From contig JAAZZQ010000070.1 in NCBI GenBank assembly GCA_014239155.1, forward strand, positions 1 to 38,036: a stretch of DNA of 38,036 nucleotides. The letters run 5' to 3'. The translations under genes and the position numbers were made by a program. Origin of the DNA: Lachnospiraceae bacterium (GTDB lineage: Bacteria; Bacillota; Clostridia; Lachnospirales; Lachnospiraceae). The notes under the pieces were generated by a model. It made no database searches and was not told where the DNA came from. It saw only the letters and a list, made by a program, of their open reading frames with translations. Positions 10,001 to 16,540 of this stretch are shown piece by piece (within the stretch, counting starts at the first letter, position 1; each line of letters begins with the position of its first letter).

Positions 10001-11149
10001 TTGTCCTGTGCTTAATCCCTCAAGACCATTCATAATCTGTATTTCAATCTTTTCATCCGAAATATATGTCTGTCCCAAAAGGAGCAGAGCAGGGCGGGCA
10101 TTTTCAAGCATTCTTTTAGCAGAGGTTGCCAGAAGTTGAGATTTTCCAGTACCCATTTCTCCCATAACCAACATCACTCTGTTCGTGATATACTTTAGTT
10201 CTTTTTTCTGAAATCCAAGATAATCTGGCAATGCAATCAACTGTTCCACAAGAAAAGCTCTATCTCTTAATTCCTCATAATTTGAATCCCTTTTCTGGCA
10301 GCCCTCCATTTTTGCATATAATTCATCTCGTTTTACCTGTAGATTATTAAAAATAGTTTGCCCATGTTCCCGAAAGTCATCTTCCCACCTAAGTGCGTCA
10401 TAAGTGGTTGCTGCGGTAATATCTGGTATGTTACTTACCATATTTGATAAAGAATTTATTATCTTCTTATATTCACCATCACATCTCCATCGAATATTCT
10501 TTATCTCAGACAACAAGTCCTTCTTCTTTCCATTAATAGCTTCGATTCCTGCATCTTCTCTTAAAAAAATTGACAAATCCCGCTGTGCTTCAGTATTAAT
10601 GTTAAATAACGAATTATACCTATTCCCCAAATCCGCAAGGCTGATTTGAAGATTTCCTTGAAACCAATCCTCATCCAAAAAGTCAAGTCCAAAATAACAT
10701 GATAAGACTGTCGGATACTCTGCAGCACAGTCCAATATTTCTTGTCCAGTCACTAAAATGACATCTATTCCCGCACCATTTAAGATTGTTTTAATATTTT
10801 TGTAGGAATCACTTGTTTCTGTAATATCCTTATTACAGTACAAATAAATTGTATTCAAGACGCCTGTATAGTGCCTTATCGCTGTATTAGCAGAATCTTT
10901 TATCTGATCATAATCAATTCTATCATGAAAATATTTTGCTTGAAAACTAATAAGTGATTTACCATCTCTTGATAAAACAGGTGCAACTTCTACCCCTGGA
11001 TGGTTCGGGTCAGAATGAAGAATAACACCGTCTGCACATAATTCTCTTCGAAATAATGATCTGCACAAGTTTTCAAATACAATTCTTTTATCAGCATGAA
11101 GCTGTTCAAAATGCTCCCATGTTAAATCATATTGATTTGTTCCTAGCAT
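7049..11149 (-). CDS. Nuclease-STAND ATPase, Avs-like defence protein
   Basis: This 1366-residue protein looks like an antiviral STAND NTPase. The first 100 or so residues form an Mrr-like PD-(D/E)XK nuclease (PGVE around residue 54, then QAK at 70-72 in a predicted strand). A linker with LGNRYNSLFNIN (174-185) resembles the link seen in Avs proteins. The NTPase has Walker A GEMGTGKS (330-337), Walker B VIFIDAINES (404-413) and an RLVISLR sensor. The remaining 900 or so residues lack recognisable motifs and probably form the sensor. In known Avs proteins a conserved phage protein binds the C-terminus and triggers tetramerisation and nuclease action; that this protein does so is inference. It has an AAGGAAGG ribosome binding site and is first in an operon with hsdMSR. 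Confidence 0.72.
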   Translation of the reverse strand: MLGTNQYDLTWEHFEQLHADKRIVFENLCRSLFRRELCADGVILHSDPNHPGVEVAPVLSRDGKSLISFQAKYFHDRIDYDQIKDSANTAIRHYTGVLNTIYLYCNKDITETSDSYKNIKTILNGAGIDVILVTGQEILDCAAEYPTVLSCYFGLDFLDEDWFQGNLQISLADLGNRYNSLFNINTEAQRDLSIFLREDAGIEAINGKKKDLLSEIKNIRWRCDGEYKKIINSLSNMVSNIPDITAATTYDALRWEDDFREHGQTIFNNLQVKRDELYAKMEGCQKRDSNYEELRDRAFLVEQLIALPDYLGFQKKELKYITNRVMLVMGEMGTGKSQLLATSAKRMLENARPALLLLGQTYISDEKIEIQIMNGLEGLSTGQSLESLLAVLDEKTYLAGGDAVIFIDAINESRNREIWKNGINRLIVEIEKYKNIRLVISLRKGFEELTLSEKVLSDRKNGLIAEIVHYGLNDDSPTAIYEFLSNCGIPFSPEYYFQTEMTNPLFLTWFCQTYTGEEQGLTDLIGRIIEKADREGSKEAGFNEAVGMLRELLYNLIDIEEEKTITKPVLLNLPVWNMYGVTKKIAYIKAVERAGILTSYVRKQEEIFYIGYNLLEDYLKASRIIDREQDKEKVREYCTTRLLGIDEQGNVTNYGNKSICAMLLSLYAMEFGEECIDIVDCITNEWDKNQIVDEYIRMFTWRSSYIKFNDFLNLVDKYSVHPKQVWDVFIENATKENSELNAIGLTKLLSRYEINLRDYLWTIEINDLNEEDRIISLAYFIEAGNKFEGLSENKAFLLLILFSWMLSSSNRILRDRISKSMVEIMIFHFGLCKKLLENFKSVNDPYIIQRMFGTVFGAVMKRTAEFRKEFAELAEWIYNEVFDQEYVYPDILLRDYARLIIERFLWEYSEDAKIFDISKVRPPYKSVVIPKVEEVDYGDEKFKQPGVWKLLFSMKFDFHVKGVGLYGDFGRYTFQSAVSDFNDVDMANVYYYALRYIFDDLGYCSKYFGEYDSHKAGFDRHHVKRVERIGKKYQWIAMYNILARLSDVYRVKGWDWNDKTGHVYEGPWEPYVRDFDPTLNIRIKPIKNKLRIELPKYGDESFLDFGAAVSDVEDWIISDDKMFQDFPNRLIHKDETGAEWVSLYLYQENRLQPPNEEMPVIGFPVGEQHIWSMASMYIVADKMDKLTEEELISSGFIQSQSSNTRDCYSLFSREYAWSPGYNAEFAISEDDDNRVPINAVPASINVLWEEEYDASQEETTSFMIPAGNIIQAMALYEKSVDGIYYCDEEIAAFDLSVMGNEHSELLIRRDILNQYIEKTNVKLFWTVAGEKQYFLGDHNQKWQRREGYFVYESNGINGHIRIVDNI

Positions 11150-11203
11150 TATATTTCACCTTCCTTATACCACGAGTTCTCCCAGAAATTATTTGATTTG
11201 ATA

Positions 11204-11215
11204 TTCCCATGGGAA
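11204..11215. promoter_or_regulatory. 12-bp palindrome in the defence operon leader
   Basis: TTCCCATGGGAA is a perfect palindrome within the roughly 160-nt leader between the promoter and the STAND ATPase start codon. It may be an operator, but a 12-bp palindrome can also arise by chance. Confidence 0.25.
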
Positions 11216-11315
11216 AAACCTGCTGCAACCACCATTATTTTCTTTGGTCATCTTGATAATCTCTTACGTTATTCCCACAATAATCATCTAATTTCTATCA
11301 ATTTTTATGCTTGTT

Positions 11316-11344
11316 ATTATATGATTACAAGGCATAAAAGTCAA
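11316..11344 (-). promoter_or_regulatory. Sigma-A promoter for the defence operon
   Basis: On the minus strand TTGACT (11339-11344) and TATAAT (11316-11321) are separated by exactly 17 bp, close to consensus. It points to the STAND ATPase and hsdMSR genes. Transcription would begin near 11309 and leave a 5' leader of about 160 nt. No other promoter this good was seen between here and hsdR. Confidence 0.75.
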
Positions 11345-11478
11345 CATAAATGCATTTGCCTGACACACCGCCTAATATCGTCCTCTACAAAATGTATACC
11401 TTCTTCTATAACAATATTTTCTCATGTTGTATAGTACAAAATACAATTTACACACCATATAAAGAAATTTTTACCAAA

Positions 11479-11645
11479 CTAATCTGTAAATGTCATAATA
11501 TCGTTTGGTGTACAATCTATAAGTTCACAAAGTTTCTCGACAGTAGCCGTTGAAATATGACAGTTCCTTTTCATAGCTGAATCAGATAATACTGTGATAT
11601 TCCTTTTTCTTCCATTGTCTGCCAAAGTGGCGAATAATCTATCAT
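11479..11645 (-). pseudogene. Decayed XRE-family HTH regulator
   Basis: The ATG at 11645 has an AAGGAAGG ribosome binding site and begins MIDYSPLWQTMEEKGISQY, the usual start of small Cro/C1-type regulators in Lachnospiraceae, but this frame stops after 24 codons. In another frame the C-terminal half, CHISTATVEKLCELIDCTP, continues to a TAG at 11479. The recognition helix between them is shortened. A small deletion with a frameshift explains this. The gene sits just upstream of the defence operon promoter and may once have regulated it. The 11150-11478 gap otherwise holds only that promoter and a palindrome. Confidence 0.6.
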
Positions 11646-11727
11646 TTTTATCACCTTCCTTTGCTTATATTATCTCCAAACGGAACGAAAATTTATAGGA
11701 CATATAATTACGTAGCGATAATTTATA

Positions 11728-11756
11728 TTGCGTAAAATATCGTAATATGTTATTAT
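11728..11756 (+). promoter_or_regulatory. Promoter for the small broken gene
   Basis: TTGCGT (11728-11733), a 17-bp spacer and TATTAT (11751-11756) precede the plus-strand ATG at 11795. The region around it also has short TACG/CGTA repeats. The match to consensus is moderate. Confidence 0.45.
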
Positions 11757-11794
11757 AAAATGTATCAAAAACCATAAGAAAGGAACTTTAAAAC

Positions 11795-12061
11795 ATGGAT
11801 AATGAAGTATTAGAGATGTTTACCCACTATCTTACTGAGGATAGATTAAACAAAATTGTTGAATAAGATGAAGAATATCAGGCAGCAAAATGGCATGAAA
11901 TAGAGGCACATGACAGGTTTGAAAGAACCTTAACAGAATAACAAAACGAACTGTTCAATAATTTTATCGTAGCAGCTTCCGAAACCGAAGCTAATATCGA
12001 ACGAATAAATTACCAGCAAGGTATGAAAGACCTGTTTGCACTACTTAAATCATTGTCATAA
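11795..12061 (+). pseudogene. Small acidic protein gene with two in-frame stops
   Basis: One frame of 88 codons runs from an ATG with a GAAAGGAA ribosome binding site to a TAA just before a terminator, but TAA also falls at codon 24 (11864) and codon 49 (11939). Read through, the product is a small helical acidic protein (EEYQAAKWHEIEAHDRFE, then YQQGMKDLFALLKSL) that resembles short DUF6809-type proteins of Firmicutes. Either stop could come from one substitution, so a dying gene is the plain reading; recoding is unlikely. The promoter and terminator remain in place. Confidence 0.6.
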
Positions 12062-12071
12062 CAACAAAAGA

Positions 12072-12096
12072 GGATTGCTTTCCGCAATCCCTTTTT
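12072..12096 (+). terminator. Rho-independent terminator
   Basis: Stem GGATTGC (12072-12078) with GCAATCC (12084-12090), 5-nt loop, followed by CTTTTT. It closes the plus-strand broken gene that ends 10 nt earlier. Confidence 0.85.
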
Positions 12097-12123
12097 AGTG
12101 TGTTCCTGCCCTATATTTTGTTT

Positions 12124-12155
12124 AATGTACCTATAACTGGCACGCTATATCTTCT
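12124..12155. repeat. Direct repeat copy A (23-bp identical core)
   Basis: The 23-bp core at 12130-12152 is identical to 16071-16093. Looser similarity continues outward for some 35 bp, including TAGTGTGT near 12096-12103 and at 16033-16040. The two copies lie in the same orientation, 3.94 kb apart, and frame the toxin-antitoxin/nuclease cargo. They could be recombination scars, att-like sites, or two copies of one gene end (both encode DIACQL then stop on the minus strand). Confidence 0.6.
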
Positions 12156-12223
12156 GCTTTAATGATTGCCTTAACATAAGCTGCTGCTTTTATATATTGT
12201 AAATTTTGATAATTTGTTTCCAT
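12131..12223 (-). CDS. Hypothetical 30-residue peptide
   Basis: An AGAGGAG ribosome binding site lies five bases before an ATG at 12223, followed by 30 codons ending DIACQL. The frame stays open upstream to an ATG at 12382, which would give 83 residues, but that start lies against a terminator and has no ribosome binding site. The C-terminus is encoded by direct repeat copy A. No family is recognised; the frame may be the tail of a longer gene of which only the end survives. Confidence 0.3.
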   Translation of the reverse strand: METNYQNLQYIKAAAYVKAIIKAEDIACQL

Positions 12224-12384
12224 TTTTCTCCTCTTAAAAATTTTGATTTTTATTTCGCATTCGCTCTCAGACATTGTATCATACATTATCGTTTTTCCGA
12301 CATAATATTTAAACAAAACATCGCTTGTCAAAATAGAATCCACATGGTTTTCATCCAGTACCTTATTAAATACATTTTTCATAA

Positions 12385-12414
12385 AAAAAGGACTGCCCTT
12401 GCAATCCTTTTTTA
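12385..12414 (-). terminator. Terminator after the Cys-rich hypothetical gene
   Basis: On the minus strand, GGATTGC pairs with GCAGTCC (one G-U pair) and is followed by a run of T. The plus strand also ends in T6, so it may work in both directions. It lies about 60 nt beyond the stop of the gene at 12476. Confidence 0.75.
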
Positions 12415-12475
12415 TTGTCTATACTTGCAAATTTCTCATGGCAATTCCTCCATCTTTACCAAAGCAGCTTGCTTG

Positions 12476-13117
12476 TCAGGTGTTTTTCCCCTTAACTGCT
12501 TCAAGCATTTGCTCCTGAAGAATTTTTCTTTCCTTGGAATCACGCATACAGAATACTCTATTGCACTGTTCGCTCCAAAAACAAGTTTCACAAATAATCT
12601 GGTTTATTCCTTGTATTATCAAATCACCATCGCTTGGAAGTTCATAAGATGCTATCTTTTTAATGCCCTTTGGATTCCTTAGAGAGTAGTCTATCAGTTT
12701 GCCATTACCCTTCTTTACATAGCGATAAACATCTGCATAAAATTTGACACAATCCCCAATATGATAAGATTCAAACCATGGCTTTTCCACCCAAACATGG
12801 TCTTCCTTACCATCAAACATCTCTCCATCGCTATACATTCCTCTGACAAATACTCTCTCAAAACATACGTTACTCTTTGTTACCCTTTCAATCTGTCCTT
12901 TAAATTCCATTGCATAATTAAAATAACACATTTCAAAATATGAACGCATTTTCCCCATAGATTGAAACTGCACATCTAAATACTCATCGTATGTCATAGC
13001 TCCTGCACCGACAACCTCTTTCAGACTGTCCGGGTTAAAAAAGATAACTCCTCCTTCCATTTGTGTACAAACGTTTTTACCGTAATTTGCTTTTTTTAAT
13101 ACACTGAAACCTCCCAT
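12476..13117 (-). CDS. Hypothetical protein with C-terminal Cys cluster
   Basis: I do not recognise this 213-residue protein. A central part (residues about 85-150) alternates short strands, MFDGKEDHVWVEKPWF and GDCVKFYADVYRYVKK, in a way that suggests an OB-like or other small beta-barrel. The C-terminal third has ICETCFWSEQC...FC, which could bind zinc or an iron-sulfur cluster. The start is set at the ATG at 13117 because GGAGGTGA lies just upstream; an earlier GTG (13126) falls inside that ribosome binding site. It has its own terminator and a 16-bp palindrome upstream, so it is a single-gene unit. A nucleic-acid-related role is a guess. Confidence 0.65.
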   Translation of the reverse strand: MGGFSVLKKANYGKNVCTQMEGGVIFFNPDSLKEVVGAGAMTYDEYLDVQFQSMGKMRSYFEMCYFNYAMEFKGQIERVTKSNVCFERVFVRGMYSDGEMFDGKEDHVWVEKPWFESYHIGDCVKFYADVYRYVKKGNGKLIDYSLRNPKGIKKIASYELPSDGDLIIQGINQIICETCFWSEQCNRVFCMRDSKERKILQEQMLEAVKGKNT

Positions 13118-13140
13118 TTCTTTCACCTCCGTTAATAAGT

Positions 13141-13156
13141 GCTGTCATATGACAGC
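13141..13156. promoter_or_regulatory. 16-bp perfect palindrome, possible operator
   Basis: GCTGTCATATGACAGC is perfectly symmetrical and lies just upstream of the ribosome binding site of the Cys-rich hypothetical gene. Its position suits a repressor site. No clear promoter was found with it. Confidence 0.4.
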
Positions 13157-13270
13157 CTGACATGCTAACATGGGCTTTTCAAAATGGAAAACACTTTATA
13201 TTACTGATATATCGTATCACAAATACTGCCAGAAGGCAAACTTCTTTATCCCCACAGCGCAACAAAACCT

Positions 13271-13308
13271 CCCTTTATGCCTTTCCCATGCTATCAAGGC
13301 ATAAAGGG
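13271..13308. repeat. 13-bp perfect hairpin
   Basis: CCCTTTATGCCTT (13271-13283) pairs with 13296-13308 across a 12-nt loop. It lies about 105 nt downstream of the DUF4365-like gene on the minus strand. It lacks a strong T-run on either strand, so it is at best a weak terminator. Nothing else was recognised in 13157-13411. Confidence 0.5.
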
Positions 13309-13411
13309 ATAAATATGTTGTATTCACAACTAATTCCCCCTGTACTCTGAAAATCGGAACTCTTTAAAATGAAACTGGGGTTGTCGGGCATTGGCTGAAC
13401 TCCCACAATTC

Positions 13412-15232
13412 TTATTTATTGCTTAAGAGATATTCCTTTATAATAGGCATATCCTTTATAATTCCAAATTCTCCTGTTCCTCTATCTAATCCCAAATCCT
13501 CCTTATAGGCCAATGCCATGCCTATATTTATAAATATTTTCAAATAATTATAGAACGGCATCTTCTCTGTGAATATCAAATCAATATTTTTTCCCGAAAA
13601 GCTCTGACAATATGTATTATCGTATTTTCTAATTGCGTCTTTTTCACATAATTCTTCAATGCTTATATTAAAAGTATCTGATTTGTCATAAAACAAGTGA
13701 TACTTATATGGCTCATAAATATTATATGTTACAATAAATTTACCACAGATTTTAAATCGACTATGAGAACCAATATATTCTCTATATGTTTGCAAATAAA
13801 TGTATCCAAAATTAGCAAAGAACTTATTTAGATTTTGATACAAATCTCCTACAATAAAACCATGAGCCTTATCATTCAAATTACTTTTGCGTTGCTCATC
13901 TTTATACAATTTCCATTTACGAGGTTTCCATACTCTCTCAACTTTCGTGATTCTTCTCTTTTTTAATTCCTCCAAAGCCATTTCAAATAAAGGAATCTCT
14001 ATATATGAACTTATAAATTTAATTTCACATGGCAAGTTTCTTGGAGATTTTATGGAATCAATTAGCAAATCATATTCTTCCCCACTAGGTTTTATCAATG
14101 GGTTGAACAGCAAAAAGCGTTCTCCATAAATGTTATATACATTTAACAATGCTTTGGCGTAGTTGGACATTGGAATTTCTTTTACTAAACGATAATGAAA
14201 AGTTTTTAATCCATCATAATACCGTATTACGGTCTCTATACTTTCAGAATTATTTTTGTACACCATATCATCCCCCTGCAAATACCTAATATCAGCAGCA
14301 AGCCTATCCAAAAATACATATACAATTTCATTCAAGACTATATTTGGTAAAAATTGGGGATTCAAACCAAGAATGTTAAAATAGTGCGTTATAACCTTTC
14401 CAATCCACTTGTCTATATTTTCACTTATGAAGTTTGCCCCTTTTCTTCCTGAAAAAACACTATTTAAATATCCCTCATTTTCTATATCATAATTTCTAAT
14501 TAATGTGTCATTTTCTCCTTTTAATATAGCGTATATGCCTAATGCACATAACCCGTTTCCATATTCCCGATATGCAACTCCAAATTTCCATACTCTAGGA
14601 AATAATAATCTTTTCATACTAATTAATTCATTATCAAATTTGTTATTTAACCGATCCACCTCTTTTTGCAGTTCGTCATTATAAAGAACATCCTGTTCTA
14701 TAAACAAATACGGATTACTGCCTCTTTCTATGATTATTCCAATTTTTTTGAATATTTTTATCATAAAAGACGTAAATTTTTTTTCATCGTAAATATCATT
14801 GTTGTCAAAATTAATAGTTTTATCTTTTTGAGTTCCAATATTTAAAGATTCTGCATATTCCTTTGAAATATATTTCCAGAATATCTTTTTGTCATTTTTA
14901 TCCACGAGTAATAATACCACCGGATTAAATGTCACATTATTTATTACAACATTAAAAACTTTCGTATCACAACTATACTTATATGGATAAGTTATTTTAT
15001 AATTTGTCGGCAAAGTCTTCACCTGAATATCAATGGTGATTCTTTCCATTGAATTATTATCCAATATCATCAGCTTTCCATCTAAATTTGGAATTTTATC
15101 AGCTTCTTGAGCACGTACTTTGATTCTTTTATTTTTTTCCAAAATTTCTCTAATGATTGTAATTGAATTACTTTCCTTAAAATCATTATCAGAAACTTTT
15201 CCCATATTAACATTCCCCAATGATTCAAGCAT
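13412..15232 (-). CDS. DUF4365-like nuclease-domain protein
   Basis: The N-terminal 150 residues resemble DUF4365, a branch of the PD-(D/E)XK superfamily found in defence and nuclease proteins: NLDG with Asp51, then the strand IDIQVKT with Gln70 and Lys72, then YSCDTKVFNVVIN and VVLLLVDKNDKKIFWKYIS. The remaining 450 residues match nothing I recognise and are mainly helical, possibly a sensor or partner-binding region. The start has an AGAGGT ribosome binding site. It is third in an operon after a RelE/HigB-type toxin and XRE antitoxin, 49 nt beyond the antitoxin, with no terminator between. An abortive-infection or restriction role is plausible but inferred. Confidence 0.6.
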   Translation of the reverse strand: MLESLGNVNMGKVSDNDFKESNSITIIREILEKNKRIKVRAQEADKIPNLDGKLMILDNNSMERITIDIQVKTLPTNYKITYPYKYSCDTKVFNVVINNVTFNPVVLLLVDKNDKKIFWKYISKEYAESLNIGTQKDKTINFDNNDIYDEKKFTSFMIKIFKKIGIIIERGSNPYLFIEQDVLYNDELQKEVDRLNNKFDNELISMKRLLFPRVWKFGVAYREYGNGLCALGIYAILKGENDTLIRNYDIENEGYLNSVFSGRKGANFISENIDKWIGKVITHYFNILGLNPQFLPNIVLNEIVYVFLDRLAADIRYLQGDDMVYKNNSESIETVIRYYDGLKTFHYRLVKEIPMSNYAKALLNVYNIYGERFLLFNPLIKPSGEEYDLLIDSIKSPRNLPCEIKFISSYIEIPLFEMALEELKKRRITKVERVWKPRKWKLYKDEQRKSNLNDKAHGFIVGDLYQNLNKFFANFGYIYLQTYREYIGSHSRFKICGKFIVTYNIYEPYKYHLFYDKSDTFNISIEELCEKDAIRKYDNTYCQSFSGKNIDLIFTEKMPFYNYLKIFINIGMALAYKEDLGLDRGTGEFGIIKDMPIIKEYLLSNK

Positions 15233-15281
15233 ACTTTTACCTCTTAATATTAGAATTTATTTTTATTAAAATCTTTTATTT

Positions 15282-15587
15282 CTATAAAAAATCCTTTTTC
15301 TTAATATTCCGCTTTGGAACAAATTCGATTTTTAAAGCCATATCCATACCTTCTGCCAGTCTTTTTAAAAGATTGATAGATGGATTCCTGGTTCCATGCT
15401 CCAACTTACTGATATCCGCCTGATTGATTCCCGTACGCTGTGCCAATTCTTTCTGTGTAAGGTTTTGTGAAATTCTTGCATCTATAATGGCCCTTATGAC
15501 ATCAAATTCTGGCTGCATATCCTCATATTCTTTTTTAAATTCTTCATCCTGTAACTGCTCATCTAAAAAATCATCAAATTTTCTCAT
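15282..15587 (-). CDS. XRE-family antitoxin (HigA-like)
   Basis: A 101-residue protein with a helix-turn-helix of the Cro/C1 type in its second half (LTQKELAQRTGINQADISKLEHG). It should neutralise the toxin encoded just upstream and repress the shared promoter. I chose the ATG at 15587 because it overlaps the toxin stop as ATGA; an ATG three codons earlier is also in frame. Toxin-first order is typical of higBA and related systems. The acidic N-terminal third (FDDFLDEQLQDEEFKKEYED) is likely the toxin-binding part. Confidence 0.88.
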   Translation of the reverse strand: MRKFDDFLDEQLQDEEFKKEYEDMQPEFDVIRAIIDARISQNLTQKELAQRTGINQADISKLEHGTRNPSINLLKRLAEGMDMALKIEFVPKRNIKKKDFL

Positions 15588-15940
15588 TTTCCACACATCC
15601 TTTCCAAATAATCCTTACGATATGCTTTTGCCCGCTCTATTTCCGCCTTCGGAGTCTTTTGTGTTTTTTTTACAAAACCATTGGTTAATATTATTTTTCC
15701 TTCATGACAGAAAAAATATAATACTCTTGAAATATTATTGCCCAATTTACCTCGGAGTTCAAATATCCCATCCTCTAAATGTTTACTATAAGGTTCACGC
15801 AAATAAGTTCCATACTCCTGCAAAACACCTATAATGCCAGATATTTTAACCCGCATTTTTCTGTCCAGGCTTTTCAAAAAATCTTCAACAGGAACATCCC
15901 CATTTTCCTTTTCATAAAATATCACTTCAAATTTTGACAT
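15584..15940 (-). CDS. RelE/HigB-family toxin (Gp49-like)
   Basis: A 118-residue member of the RelE/ParE superfamily, nearest the phage-derived Gp49-like/HigB group: GIFELRGKLGNNISRVLYFF, then ILTNGFVKKTQKTP and a basic C-terminal helix. Such toxins usually cleave ribosome-bound mRNA. It has a GAGGTGG ribosome binding site and a consensus promoter with an embedded operator just upstream. It overlaps the antitoxin gene by 4 nt. Length and motifs are normal, so it is probably active. Confidence 0.88.
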   Translation of the reverse strand: MSKFEVIFYEKENGDVPVEDFLKSLDRKMRVKISGIIGVLQEYGTYLREPYSKHLEDGIFELRGKLGNNISRVLYFFCHEGKIILTNGFVKKTQKTPKAEIERAKAYRKDYLERMCGK

Positions 15941-15957
15941 ATTGCCACCTCAATCAT

Positions 15958-15986
15958 AGTATATGGCAAATATGCCATATTGTCAA
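15958..15986 (-). promoter_or_regulatory. Toxin-antitoxin promoter with embedded operator
   Basis: On the minus strand TTGACA (15981-15986), a 17-bp spacer and TATACT (15958-15963) form a near-perfect sigma-A promoter. The spacer holds the inverted repeat ATGGC-N6-GCCAT (15963-15978), well placed for the XRE antitoxin to block RNA polymerase. The transcript would start about 10 nt before the toxin start region and cover toxin, antitoxin and the nuclease gene. Confidence 0.8.
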
Positions 15987-16064
15987 TTACATCTTTATAT
16001 ATCTCATATATCCCATAAATCCTAGATCAAATAGTGTGTCCCGCCCTGCATTTTTATCATTTTC

Positions 16065-16096
16065 CATGTGCCTATAACTGGCACGCTATATCTATC
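16065..16096. repeat. Direct repeat copy B (23-bp identical core)
   Basis: The core at 16071-16093 is identical to 12130-12152 and lies in the same orientation. This copy is joined directly to the broken end of a SNF2-helicase fragment, which reads GETQTAI and then runs into the repeat and a stop codon. The junction therefore looks like an insertion or deletion breakpoint. Confidence 0.6.
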
Positions 16097-16270
16097 GCTG
16101 TCTGCGTTTCACCAAAAGAGGAAGCCCAACTGTCAAAATGCCCTAACCCAAGTTTCTGTAACGTGCCATACTGGAGGTAGCGCATATTGGTATAAAGCTC
16201 TGTCATGCTGTTACTGATTGGCGTTCCGGTTGCAAAAGTAACCCCTTTTCCACCTGTTATTTCAGGGACG
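16072..16270 (-). pseudogene. SNF2-type helicase fragment
   Basis: The minus strand reads GGKGVTFATGTPISNSMTEL, then YTNMRYLQYGTLQKLGLGHFD and SWASSFGET. This is the helicase core segment of the very large SNF2/methylase-like proteins carried by Firmicutes conjugative elements. About 65 residues survive out of a protein that normally exceeds 2000; both ends are cut. It shows that a larger conjugative element once occupied this site. Upstream the frame meets a TGA near 16278. Confidence 0.75.
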
Positions 16271-16311
16271 TGTTGTCAAGTGTGTTTTTAAACTTTTATA
16301 ATCGTAAACTC

Positions 16312-16527
16312 TTAATTTAACCGATTGCTCTGCTTTGATTGGCTTCCATAGACTATCAGAAATTCCATTCTTGTAAAGCCTGCTAACGCACCGTAAAACG
16401 GCTTCGGACTTGACCAGAATTCCATTTCTGATGCAGGACAATCAAGCCAATCAATGGCGGTTTCCGCGTCCGGAACACCGGTTTCCAAAATTCCGGAATG
16501 GAGGTTTCTTGAAGCAAGAATATTCAT
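16312..16527 (-). other. Open frame of unknown status
   Basis: A 71-codon frame without a convincing ribosome binding site lies between the helicase fragment and the DUF6973-like gene. Its base composition is richer in G+C than the genes beside it, so it may be debris of a mobile element. I do not recognise the product and would not call it a gene. Confidence 0.2.
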
Positions 16528-16540
16528 TTGAGTTTAGTAA

